DNA of 52,000 nt from Janibacter hoylei PVAS-1. Its GTDB lineage: Bacteria > Actinomycetota > Actinomycetes > Actinomycetales > Dermatophilaceae. A program made the translations under genes and the position numbers. Positions 26,947 to 34,614 of the stretch are shown here, one piece after another. The stretch lies in contig NZ_ALWX01000045.1 in the NCBI RefSeq assembly GCF_000297495.1, positions 1 to 52,000 on the forward strand, read 5' to 3'. The notes under the pieces were generated by a model. It was given only the letters and a program-made list of their open reading frames with translations. It did not search any database and was not told the origin of the DNA. Numbering within the stretch: the first letter of the stretch is position 1; each line of letters opens with the position of its first letter.

Positions 26947-28203
26947 TCAGTCGGGGTAGCGCTCCTCGAGTGCCTGCTCCATCGGGTCCCAGTGGTGACC
27001 CCACACGCCCGCGCCGAGGTCCGCACCGGTCTGCGCCACCTCGGCGATGTCACGTGCGGTGTCTAAGGGGTTGAGGTCGAATCCGGAGGTGACGGCGCCG
27101 ACCATCGTGCCGATGATCGCGCCCGTCCGCACGACGGCGTCCCCCTGGGCGCTCTGCGGGGTCTCGAGGACGATCTGGGTGCCGGGCGCGTCGGGCATGA
27201 GCCCCGACAGCGGCCCGCTCTGCTGCTGCTGGGTGAGGATGTCGGTCGACGTGCTGTAGGTGCGGATCTGCCCCTGGTCCGTCGCCGCCAGGACCGAGGC
27301 CGCCGTCGCTCCCCCACCGCGCAGCTCGGCCGCCACCTCCGCGGTGTTGTCGTGCACGCCGGCCGCGTCGAAGGTCACCGCGGGCTGACCCGTGGCCATC
27401 GCCGCCGCCGCGGCCAGACCACCACCGAGCGAGTGGCCGGTGAAGGTGACCTCTCCGCCCGTCGCCACGTCAAGCTGCTGGGCCAGGGCCATCGCCTGGG
27501 TGTACTGCTGGGCGGGCAACCCCACACCCTGCCGGCCGTTGTCCAGCCAGTCCGACAGCTCGGAGTCGCTGCCGCGGAAGGCGAGCACGTATCCCCCGTC
27601 GGCCGTGCGGTAGAGCGCTGACTGCAGGCCGCTGCCCGCGTCCTCGAAAATGGCGGGGTCGATGCCCAGGGCGTGCAGGTCGTCGTCCGACACCTCGGAG
27701 TACCCCTCGGGCAGGTCGGGCTGGCTGTCGTGCAGCAGCGGGTGGTCGTAGAGCCCGTTGTCGGGACCGTAGACGTGGTGGGCCAACGCCCACAGGTCAC
27801 GATCGACCGGCTGCCCCTCCGTGCCGCGCACGTCCTCGTCGAAGCTCGACCCGGTCCGCGGGTCCGGCGTGGGAGGTCCGGTCCGCGGTGCGGCCGGGCC
27901 CGGGGTGGACGGTGTGGCGGGTGCGCCACCTGAGCCACCGCTCGCCGCGACCTGCTCGTCCGCCTGCGCCCGCAGTGCGCGGGCCACCGTCGTCAGCCGG
28001 GTCGTGCAGTCGCCGAGGGCCCGCTCGGCGAGCCGCCACTCCTGCCGGAAGTCGTCGAGGTCGCTCCCCTGCCAGGCGGCGGTGAGCAGGCCGAGCCGGG
28101 TCGTGCCGTCGGCGTGCACCCGGGCCACGCGAGCGGCCTCGTCGTCGAGTCGCGAGGCGACCTCGCGCAGTCGCTCGGCATCGGTGCCGTGGGTCAGGGT
28201 CAT
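26947..28203 (-). CDS. WXG100-like N-terminus fused to a lipase (class 3)/alpha-beta hydrolase domain
   Basis: A 418-residue protein with two parts. Residues 1-85 are a helical hairpin with W-x-G (WQG at 44-46) at its turn, like WXG100/ESX substrates and polymorphic-toxin N-termini. A Pro/Gly/Ala linker (86-125) follows. Residues 130-350 resemble class 3 lipases: GYVLAFRGSDSELSDWLDN, the nucleophile motif GHSLGG (S258) and a probable acid D321 in TSTDILT. A C-terminal His (403 or 404) could complete the triad. There is no signal peptide, so export through a type VII system is plausible but not shown; no ESX genes are in the window. The ATG has a GGGAG ribosome-binding site. It lies downstream of the YnfA-like gene and before gltX on the same strand. 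Confidence 0.8.
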   Translation of the reverse strand: MTLTHGTDAERLREVASRLDDEAARVARVHADGTTRLGLLTAAWQGSDLDDFRQEWRLAERALGDCTTRLTTVARALRAQADEQVAASGGSGGAPATPSTPGPAAPRTGPPTPDPRTGSSFDEDVRGTEGQPVDRDLWALAHHVYGPDNGLYDHPLLHDSQPDLPEGYSEVSDDDLHALGIDPAIFEDAGSGLQSALYRTADGGYVLAFRGSDSELSDWLDNGRQGVGLPAQQYTQAMALAQQLDVATGGEVTFTGHSLGGGLAAAAAMATGQPAVTFDAAGVHDNTAEVAAELRGGGATAASVLAATDQGQIRTYSTSTDILTQQQQSGPLSGLMPDAPGTQIVLETPQSAQGDAVVRTGAIIGTMVGAVTSGFDLNPLDTARDIAEVAQTGADLGAGVWGHHWDPMEQALEERYPD

Positions 28204-28332
28204 CGTCGCTCCCGCCGTGGATGAGACGACCGTAGCGGCGGGTGACCGGTGGCGACATGGGGAGGACTCCCCCCTTCGAGGCTCCTCCGTCGCACCTCAG
28301 GACGACGCCTTCACCGGGTGGGCCGCAGGGGG

Positions 28333-28668
28333 TCAGCCCGACCGGGGTGCGTACATGATGACGGCGACGCCGGTCAGGCAGATCAGCGCGCCGGCGACGT
28401 CCCAGCGGTCGGGGCGAAAGCCGTCGAGGGCCATGGCCCACAGCAGCGACCCGGCGACGAAGACCCCGCCGTAGGCGGCGAGGATCCGCCCGAAGTTGGC
28501 GTCGGGCTGGAGGGTGGCGACGACGCCGTAGAGCCCGAGCGCGAGCACGCCAGCCCCGACCCACACCCAGCCGCGGTGCTCGCGCACGCCCTGCCAAACG
28601 AGCCAGGCCCCGCCGATCTCGAGGACCGCCGCGAGGACGAAGAGCGGGACCGAGCGGGCGGCGTCCAT
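28333..28668 (-). CDS. YnfA/UPF0060 family small membrane protein
   Basis: A 111-residue protein of four hydrophobic segments ([58 protein letters not shown] and [19 protein letters not shown]). [20 protein letters not shown] and [10 protein letters not shown] are characteristic of UPF0060. The family is related to small multidrug-resistance transporters, but the substrate is unknown. The start is 12 bp after the FAH-family stop, so the two genes are probably co-transcribed. Confidence 0.9.
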   Translation of the reverse strand: MDAARSVPLFVLAAVLEIGGAWLVWQGVREHRGWVWVGAGVLALGLYGVVATLQPDANFGRILAAYGGVFVAGSLLWAMALDGFRPDRWDVAGALICLTGVAVIMYAPRSG

Positions 28669-28680
28669 GTCAGCCGCGCG

Positions 28681-29457
28681 TCACTCGGACGCGACGAAAG
28701 GGTTGGACAGCGTGCCGATGGCGTCGATCTCGACGTCGACCCGCTGACCGGCCGTCACCGGGCCGACCCCCGCCGGGGTGCCGGTGAGGATGACGTCGCC
28801 GGGCAGCAGGGTGAAGGACCGGGAGGCGTGGCTGATCAGGGCCGCGACGCCGTGGACCATGTCCGAGCTGTGGCCGTCCTGGACGACCTCGCCGTCGCGC
28901 AGGGTCGTGATCGACACGTCCTGCGGGTCGAGGTCGGTCTCGATCCACGGGCCGAGTGGGCAGAAGGTGTCCATGCCCTTGGCCCGCGCCCACTGGCCGT
29001 CGCCGCGCTGCAGGTCACGCGCCGAGACGTCGTTGGCGATGGTGTAGCCGAAGATGACCTTCTTGGCCTCCTCGGGCTGGATGTCCTTGCACATCCGGCC
29101 GATGATCACCGCGAGCTCACCCTCGTAGTGGACCTCGGAGGTCAGGGCGGTCGGGATGACGACCGGGTCGTCGGGGCCCACGACCGCCGTGTTGGGCACG
29201 AGGAACATCATCGGCTCCTCGGGCACGTCGTTGCCCATCTCGGCGGCGTGGTCGGCGTAGTTGCGCCCGATGCCGATGATCTTGCTGCGCGGGATGACGG
29301 GTGCGAGCAGCCGCACCTCGTCGACCGTCGTCGTCCTGCCGGTGAGCTCGATCCGCTGGTAGAGCGGGTCGCCGGTCACCTCCGCGATCTTCTTGCCGTC
29401 TGCGTCGACGAGCCCGTAGACGGGGTCGTCACCTTGGGTGTATCTCGCGATGCGCAC
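28681..29457 (-). CDS. Fumarylacetoacetate hydrolase (FAH) family protein
   Basis: A 258-residue metal-dependent enzyme of the FAH superfamily, which includes hydrolases, decarboxylases and isomerases of beta-dicarbonyl acids. It has IGRNYADHAAEMGNDVPEEP and MFLVPNTAVVGPDDPVVIP. Metal ligands lie in EVHYEGELAVIIGR and NDVSARDLQ, and GDVILTGTPAGVGPV is at the C-terminus. The substrate cannot be assigned. This family often neighbours gltX in actinobacteria. The GTG at 29457 lies 6 nt after TAGGGT on the coding strand, so the mRNA is probably leaderless. Confidence 0.9.
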   Translation of the reverse strand: MRIARYTQGDDPVYGLVDADGKKIAEVTGDPLYQRIELTGRTTTVDEVRLLAPVIPRSKIIGIGRNYADHAAEMGNDVPEEPMMFLVPNTAVVGPDDPVVIPTALTSEVHYEGELAVIIGRMCKDIQPEEAKKVIFGYTIANDVSARDLQRGDGQWARAKGMDTFCPLGPWIETDLDPQDVSITTLRDGEVVQDGHSSDMVHGVAALISHASRSFTLLPGDVILTGTPAGVGPVTAGQRVDVEIDAIGTLSNPFVASE

Positions 29458-29463
29458 GAGTCC

Positions 29464-29485
29464 ACCCTAGGCGACTGCCTACCCT
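29464..29485. promoter_or_regulatory. Divergent leaderless -10 boxes (FAH gene and gene at 29494)
   Basis: TAGGGT on the minus strand (29469-29464) is 6 nt before the GTG at 29457. TACCCT on the plus strand (29480-29485) is 8 nt before the ATG at 29494. The two start codons are only 36 bp apart, so no room remains for leaders. Confidence 0.5.
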
Positions 29486-29493
29486 GTGGTGCG

Positions 29494-30378
29494 ATGCTCC
29501 CGACGACCCTGACCCGCGACGAGTGGACGACGCGTGCCCGCGAGCACGCCACCGCCGTCGACGAGTTGACGGCCGGGCACCGCGAGCGCCGCGCCCGGGG
29601 CGAGCGGCACCCGGTCGAGGACTTCCTCTTCGAGTACTACGCGCACCGGCCGAGCCACCTGCGCCGATGGCACCCCGGCCCGGGCGTCGCCCTGCGCGAC
29701 GCGCCGGAGTACGCCGACCGCTCCGGCTACGTCGTGAGCGGGGGCGTCGCCCGGCTCGACCTCGACGGCCTCGTCGGGCGAAGGGGGCGGACCGTCGCCT
29801 TCGTGCGGGACCTGCTCCTCGCGACGCTGTCGCGCCCCGGCACCCACGACTGCTTCGGCCTGCACGAGTGGGCGATGGTCTACCACCTCCAGCCCGGCGA
29901 GCAGCGGCACGAGCAGCTCCCCCTTCGTCTGGGGCAGGAGGCGACCGACGCGGTCGTCGACGGCCACCGGATCCGGTGCAGCCACCACGACGCCTACCGC
30001 TTCTTCACCCCCGACGCGGTGGAGCTGAACTCCCTTCGCCCCACCCGTGAGGACCAGGTCGAGCACGAGCAGCCGGCCTGCCTGCACGCCGGCATGGACG
30101 TCTACAAGTGGTGCTTCAAGCTCGCGCCGGCTGTGCCCTCGGAGCTGACGCTGCGGGCCGTCCGGCACGCGCTGCAGGTGCGCCGGCTCGACATGCAGGC
30201 CTCGCCGTACGACGTGTCAGGCTTCGGGCTGGACCCCGTCGCGATCGAGACGCCGCAGGGCAAGGCGGAGTACGTCGCCCGGCAGCGTGAGCTGATGACG
30301 ACCTCCAACGCGCTGCGGCGAGAGCTCGTCGACGTCTGCGACCGGCTGCTCGCCGCGCCCGAGTCCGCATTTCCCTAG
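29494..30378 (+). CDS. Conserved actinobacterial protein often labelled 3-methyladenine DNA glycosylase; function unproven
   Basis: A 294-residue soluble protein with many conserved-looking His/Trp/Tyr blocks: RHPVEDFLFEYYAHRPSHLR, RWHPGPGV, HDCFGLHEWAMVYHLQPGEQ, RCSHHDAYRFFTPDA, CLHAGMDVYKWCFKLAPAVP and QASPYDVSGFGL. I recognise it as a widespread actinobacterial family, but I see neither the helix-hairpin-helix of AlkA/Tag nor the Mpg fold signature, so the glycosylase label should not be trusted. The His-rich blocks suggest a metal site (inference). The last residues, SAFP, and the TAG stop come from palindrome array 3. TACCCT lies 8 nt before the ATG. Confidence 0.75.
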   Translation: MLPTTLTRDEWTTRAREHATAVDELTAGHRERRARGERHPVEDFLFEYYAHRPSHLRRWHPGPGVALRDAPEYADRSGYVVSGGVARLDLDGLVGRRGRTVAFVRDLLLATLSRPGTHDCFGLHEWAMVYHLQPGEQRHEQLPLRLGQEATDAVVDGHRIRCSHHDAYRFFTPDAVELNSLRPTREDQVEHEQPACLHAGMDVYKWCFKLAPAVPSELTLRAVRHALQVRRLDMQASPYDVSGFGLDPVAIETPQGKAEYVARQRELMTTSNALRRELVDVCDRLLAAPESAFP

Positions 30379-30417
30379 GGAAATGCGGGCTGGAGTGCGC
30401 ATTTCCCTAGGGAAATG
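30368..30417. repeat. Palindrome array 3: two perfect copies at 32-bp spacing
   Basis: CATTTCCCTAGGGAAATG occurs perfectly at 30368-30385 and 30400-30417, 32 bp apart; flanking GC pairs extend the palindromes. The first copy supplies the TAG stop of the plus-strand gene (30376-30378). The second ends 6 bp before the stop of the convergent PucR-type gene. The spacer is cgggctggagtgcg. Confidence 0.93.
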
Positions 30418-30422
30418 CGAGC

Positions 30423-31572
30423 TCAGGGGCGCAGGACGAGCAGGCCGAGGTGCAGCTCGAGGCGGTCGCGCCCGCGCGAGAGGTCGAGACCGGTGATCGC
30501 CTCGACCCGGCGCAGCCGCGCGTAGACGCTCTGCCGGTGCAGGCCGAGATGGGCCGAGGTCGCGGCGACGGAGCAGCCCCCTTCGAGGTGGGCCCAGGCG
30601 GTCTCGACGAGATCCGGTGCGGCGGAGAGCAGCTCGGCCACCGCGGGCGTGCGCACCGCGGCGAGCAGCTCGTCACCCGCGGTCGTGCCGAGCAGCCGCT
30701 CGATGCCGAGCGCGGCCCACGGGTGGACGCGGGCGGCGGCCGGCGGACGGTCGATGTCGCCGGGGGCCGGCCGCACGACGCGAAGGGCGGCCCGCGCCTC
30801 CCGCAGCGAGCTCGCGACCTCGGGCAGCGGCACGAGCTCACCCACACCCGCGACGACGTGCGCCTGGTTGACCCGACCGAGCACCTGCAGCGCCGCCTGC
30901 GCCTGCTCGTGCACCTCCGCCTCCCCGGCCGCGGGGACGACGAGCACGAGGTCACCGGATCGCTCGGCGACCCCGACGTGACGCGGCAGCCCGCCCGGGC
31001 CGTGCACCTCGTCGGCGCGCAGGCGGGTGCCCGGCGCCGCCCCGAGCACGACGACGGCCGCCCGGACGCTCGGGTCGACGGCCAGCTCGTCCGCGAGCTC
31101 GCGGGCCGGGCCGCTCCCCGAGCGCGGACCGGCCGCGACGAGGTCGAGGACGAGCCGCTCGGTCTCGCGGCGACGGGAGACCAGCCGGGCGAGGTGCTCC
31201 CCCGCGCGATCGGCCACCACGCCAGCCGCCGTCACGCGCTCCGCCGACAGGCCCCCCCGGCGGCTCGACCGCCCACAGGTAGCCCTGGACGACCCCGTGC
31301 CAGCGGGCCGGCAGGCACAGCCGGGCACCCGTCCCCCGCTCCGGGTCCGCCGGGATGTGCACCGGGCCGCTCGCCCGCGCGATGCCGAAGGCCTCGAACC
31401 ACTCCCGAGTACTCGGGTGCGCACCCCTCGACATGACGGTCTCGACCCGCACGCTGTCGGCGTCACCGGCGTGCGCGGCGAAGGCGAGCAGCCGGAAACG
31501 ACGGTCCTCGAGGGTCACCGGGGCGAGGAGGATCGCGGAGGCCTCGTCGACGAGGTCCTGCAGATCGGCCAT
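30423..31572 (-). CDS. PucR/CdaR-type transcriptional regulator (frameshifted)
   Basis: A regulator of about 382 residues. The N-terminal sensor part starts MADLQDLVDEASAILLAPVT. A central GGDEF-like CdaR region follows. The C-terminal PucR helix-turn-helix is HLGLHRQSVYARLRRVEAIT, then GLDLSRGRDRLELHLGLLVL. The frame breaks at a run of seven C at 31252-31258. With six, the protein reads AVEPPGGLSAERVTAAGVV. The ATG at 31572 lies 6 nt after TACATT on the coding strand, so the mRNA is probably leaderless. The effector is unknown. It converges on the gene at 29494. Confidence 0.85.
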
Positions 31573-31578
31573 CGGACA

Positions 31579-31652
31579 AATGTAGGCGGAGCGGCCCACT
31601 GCACCAGGCCACCCCTAGGGGTGTTGCAGCCCGGGCCCGCCCTTCCTACTGT
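31579..31652. promoter_or_regulatory. Divergent leaderless -10 boxes: PucR-type gene and glycan cassette
   Basis: TACATT on the minus strand (31584-31579) is 6 nt before the regulator ATG. TACTGT on the plus strand (31647-31652) is 6 nt before the ATG at 31659, which opens the 31.7-38.3 kb cassette. The intergenic CCCCTAGGGGTG around 31613-31624 is a short palindrome midway between them and could be an operator. Confidence 0.45.
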
Positions 31653-31658
31653 CGAGAG

Positions 31659-32198
31659 ATGACGATCTACAGCACCACGGTCCGGGCCGCGCACCTTGTC
31701 ACCAACGCCGCCTGGTTCGGCGGTTCGCTCATGGGCGCCGTCGCTCTCAACCCCGCATCACGAGTGGGCGACAGCGCTCAGGAGCGCTCACGCATCGCCG
31801 ACGAAGGGTGGACCTCGTGGGGACCTGTGCAGGCCGGCGCGATCGGCGTGCACCTCCTGAGCGGGCTGGCGATCGTCGCCGACAACAAACGGCGCGTCGT
31901 GGTCCACCCACCGACCACAACTGCAGTCGTCGTGAAGACGGCTCTCACCGGCGTCGCGCTGGTCGCGAGCGCCGCCGCGTATCGCGAGGGGGCCCGGCTC
32001 GGTCGTGCCCAAGAGGCCGGCGACCGGGACCCGGAGGCGGCCCAGCGCGTCCGCGACCTCTCTGCCCGTATGCGCTGGCTCCAGTGGGCCACCCCGATGG
32101 CGACGGGCGGCCTGCTCGTCCTGGACGCCGCCCTCGGCGAGCAGCAGCGTGGTCCGGCCGGTCTCCTCGATCGCGCGTCGTCGCTGCGACGTTCATGA
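31659..32198 (+). CDS. Predicted four-helix membrane protein, function unknown
   Basis: A 179-residue protein that I do not recognise. Hydrophobic segments are near residues 8-30 (AHLVTNAAWFGGSLMGAVAL), 53-75 (GPVQAGAIGVHLLSGLAIVA), 85-108 (TTAVVVKTALTGVALVASAA) and 138-160 (WLQWATPMATGGLLVLDAAL). Charged loops lie between them. The stop overlaps the next start (ATGA, 32195-32198), so it is the first gene of the downstream cassette by arrangement. It may nevertheless be an older host gene that became coupled to the cassette. Confidence 0.7.
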   Translation: MTIYSTTVRAAHLVTNAAWFGGSLMGAVALNPASRVGDSAQERSRIADEGWTSWGPVQAGAIGVHLLSGLAIVADNKRRVVVHPPTTTAVVVKTALTGVALVASAAAYREGARLGRAQEAGDRDPEAAQRVRDLSARMRWLQWATPMATGGLLVLDAALGEQQRGPAGLLDRASSLRRS

Positions 32199-33253
32199 CG
32201 ACCAGCACGGCCGCCTCGCGGCCCTTCAGCTTCTTGGCTTGGGCGGACCAGGACCTCGTCCTCGCCGCCCGCGACGTGGCGGCAGACATCCCGGCGGCAC
32301 TGTCGCTGGCGATCGACCTGAGCCCGCTCTCCTCCCACCTGGGGACGAGCACATGGTCCTACCTGCAATCCCTGGGCTCCCTCGGCGCCGGCGATCTCAC
32401 CGTCGCCCGGGTCGTCGAGCCGCACCTCGATGCGCTGAGCATCCTGGCGCAGGCGGCCGACGCACACCCTGGCGCCGACGGTGACGACGTGACCGTCAGC
32501 GCACCGCGGGGCAGCACCTGGGGCGTCTACGCGGCCCACTCCCCGGACACCCATCTGGACGCCACCCGCTCGGATGCGGGCTGGCGTCTGTCGGGGAGCA
32601 AACCGTGGTGCTCGCTCGCGGCCCACGTCAGCCACGCAATCATCACCGCGCACGTGTCCGCCGAGCGGCGGCAGGCCTTCGCCGTCGACCTGTCGCACCC
32701 CGGCATCCGACGGGACGATGCGTCCTGGGCTTCGCGCGGGCTCGTGGACGTGCGCAGCACCGGCCTGGACCTGCACGACGTCCCGGCGACCCCCGTCGGC
32801 CCGGCCGGGTGGTACCTGACCCGACCGGGATTCGCGTGGGGTGGGGTCGCCGTGGCGGCCGTGTGGTTCGGAGCTGCGGCAGCCCTCGCGCAGCGCGTGC
32901 TCGACGCTGCATGTCGCCGGGAGCCCGATCAGATCGCGACCTGGCACCTCGGTCGCCTCGACCGGGCTCTGCGGGCCGCCGAGCTGGAGCTGCGGGCGGC
33001 AGCCGCCGCGATCGACGCGGGGACGGCCACGGGTGCGGCGGGCGCCTTCATGGCCGCCCGGGCCCGCGACGCGGCAGCGTCCGCCGCCCACGTCTGCCTG
33101 ACCGAGGTGGCTCGGGCGCTGGGGCCGGCTCCGCTGACCTTCGACGAGGAGCACGCCCGTCGGGTCGCGGACCTCACCGTCTACGTCCGGCAGCACCATG
33201 GCGACCGCGACCTGGCGCGCACCGGAGCGTTGCTCGTCGAAGCCGCACGATGA
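32195..33253 (+). CDS. Acyl-CoA dehydrogenase-like flavoprotein, atypical
   Basis: A 352-residue protein with the central and C-terminal domains of acyl-CoA dehydrogenases but a short N-terminal helical domain. GWRLSGSKPWCSLAAHVSHA is the beta-domain motif, and the C-terminal helices contain ARDAAASAAHVCLTEVARAL. The usual catalytic Glu block (YEGT type) near the C-terminus is replaced by LTVYVRQHHGDRDLARTGAL, which resembles the flavin-dependent monooxygenase/reductase branch of the superfamily. A classical dehydrogenase activity is therefore doubtful. It is coupled by ATGA overlaps to the genes on both sides. Confidence 0.8.
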   Translation: MTTSTAASRPFSFLAWADQDLVLAARDVAADIPAALSLAIDLSPLSSHLGTSTWSYLQSLGSLGAGDLTVARVVEPHLDALSILAQAADAHPGADGDDVTVSAPRGSTWGVYAAHSPDTHLDATRSDAGWRLSGSKPWCSLAAHVSHAIITAHVSAERRQAFAVDLSHPGIRRDDASWASRGLVDVRSTGLDLHDVPATPVGPAGWYLTRPGFAWGGVAVAAVWFGAAAALAQRVLDAACRREPDQIATWHLGRLDRALRAAELELRAAAAAIDAGTATGAAGAFMAARARDAAASAAHVCLTEVARALGPAPLTFDEEHARRVADLTVYVRQHHGDRDLARTGALLVEAAR

Positions 33254-34614
33254 CCACCCGGACGCCACGCCTGGACCACCCCGACGGCGAGCTGCGGTGG
33301 GTGGGCGACCCTCGATGGTCATCGGTGACGACACCCACGACGCGTGCCGTCATCGGCGACCACCACCACCTGCTCGTCGTGGCAGCCCACCCGGACGACG
33401 AGTGCTTGGGCGCCGGGGCCTTCATCGCCGATGCCGCCGCGCTCGGCGTGGACGTGACGCTGCTGATCCTGACCAGCGGGGAGGCGTCGCACCCTCGCTC
33501 CTCCACGGTGAGCCGTGAGGACCTGGGCGCTCGTCGGCGCGCCGAGGGCGAGCGAGCCGCCGCTGAACTCGCGCCGGCCGCACACGTCGTGCACGTCGGG
33601 CTCCCCGACGGCGGCCTCGCAGAGCGCCAGGAGGAGATCTCGGCTGCCGTCGCCTCCTTCTGCTCCGCGGGCACCCTCGCCCTGGCCCCGTGGACGTCGG
33701 ACGGACACCCCGATCATGACGCTGCTGGTCGCGCAACCCGCACCGCGGTCCTCTCCCGGACGTCCGCCGGAGAGGCGGGGGTCAACCTGGCCCACTACTT
33801 GGTGTGGTTCTGGCACTGGGGCGAACCCGACCTGCTGCCGTGGTCGGACCTCGTCGTCGTCGACGCGACCCTGGACGCCCAGTCCCGTCGCACGCGGGCG
33901 GTCCAGCGGCATCACAGCCAGGTCCAGCCGCTCTCGACGGCCGCGGGTGACGAGGCGTTGCTGACGGACGCAGTGCTGGCGCCGACCGTGCGTGGCTTCA
34001 CCACCCTGGTCCTGCCCGACCGCGGCAACCTGCGCCCCGATGCGCCGAGTTCGCAGCGACCCGCCACGTTCGACGCGATGTTCGACTGCGGCGAGGACCC
34101 CTGGTCGAGCGACACCTGGTACGAGCGGCGCAAACGTGCCCTGACCACGGCCGTCCTGCGACGCGAGCGGTACGAACGGGTGCTCGACCTCGGATGCTCC
34201 ACGGGTGCGCTCACGCGCGACCTCGCGTCGCGGTCGGGTGACGTCGTGGCGATCGACGTCAGTCAGCGCGCACTCGACATCGCTGCTCGCGACGCACCGA
34301 GCGGCCTGACCTGGATCAGGGGTGAGGCCCCCTCCATCATCACCGAGCTGAGCGGACCCTTCGACCTCGTGGTGATGTCCGAGGTCGGCTACTTCCTCAC
34401 GCCCTTCGAGCTGTGGCTCACCCTCGGCGGTCTCATCGAGCGACTCGCTCCCGGCGGTGAGCTCGTCCTGGTGAGCTGGCGGCACGCGACCCGCGAGATC
34501 CCCTTGGACGGCCCCCGCGTGCACGCTCAGGTCCGCGCCGTGTGTGACCGCTGGTCGGTGGTCACCCTCGTCGAGGAGGACGTCCTCATCGACGTCTACG
34601 AGGCGTCCCGATGA
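33250..34614 (+). CDS. PIG-L (LmbE) N-deacetylase fused to NodS-like SAM-dependent methyltransferase
   Basis: A 454-residue two-domain protein. Residues about 40-260 are a PIG-L/LmbE deacetylase with the Zn-binding AHPDDE (46-51) and HPDHD (153-157) motifs. This family removes N-acetyl groups from GlcNAc-containing glycans and thiol precursors. Residues about 272-454 are a class I methyltransferase of NodS type: DPWSSDTWYERRKRALTTAV leads in, and VLDLGCSTGALTRDLA (311-326) binds SAM. NodS N-methylates the free amino group left by NodB deacetylation in Nod factors, so the fusion suggests deacetylation then N-methylation of an amino sugar (inference). It is coupled to its neighbours by ATGA on both sides. 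Confidence 0.88.
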   Translation: MTTRTPRLDHPDGELRWVGDPRWSSVTTPTTRAVIGDHHHLLVVAAHPDDECLGAGAFIADAAALGVDVTLLILTSGEASHPRSSTVSREDLGARRRAEGERAAAELAPAAHVVHVGLPDGGLAERQEEISAAVASFCSAGTLALAPWTSDGHPDHDAAGRATRTAVLSRTSAGEAGVNLAHYLVWFWHWGEPDLLPWSDLVVVDATLDAQSRRTRAVQRHHSQVQPLSTAAGDEALLTDAVLAPTVRGFTTLVLPDRGNLRPDAPSSQRPATFDAMFDCGEDPWSSDTWYERRKRALTTAVLRRERYERVLDLGCSTGALTRDLASRSGDVVAIDVSQRALDIAARDAPSGLTWIRGEAPSIITELSGPFDLVVMSEVGYFLTPFELWLTLGGLIERLAPGGELVLVSWRHATREIPLDGPRVHAQVRAVCDRWSVVTLVEEDVLIDVYEASR

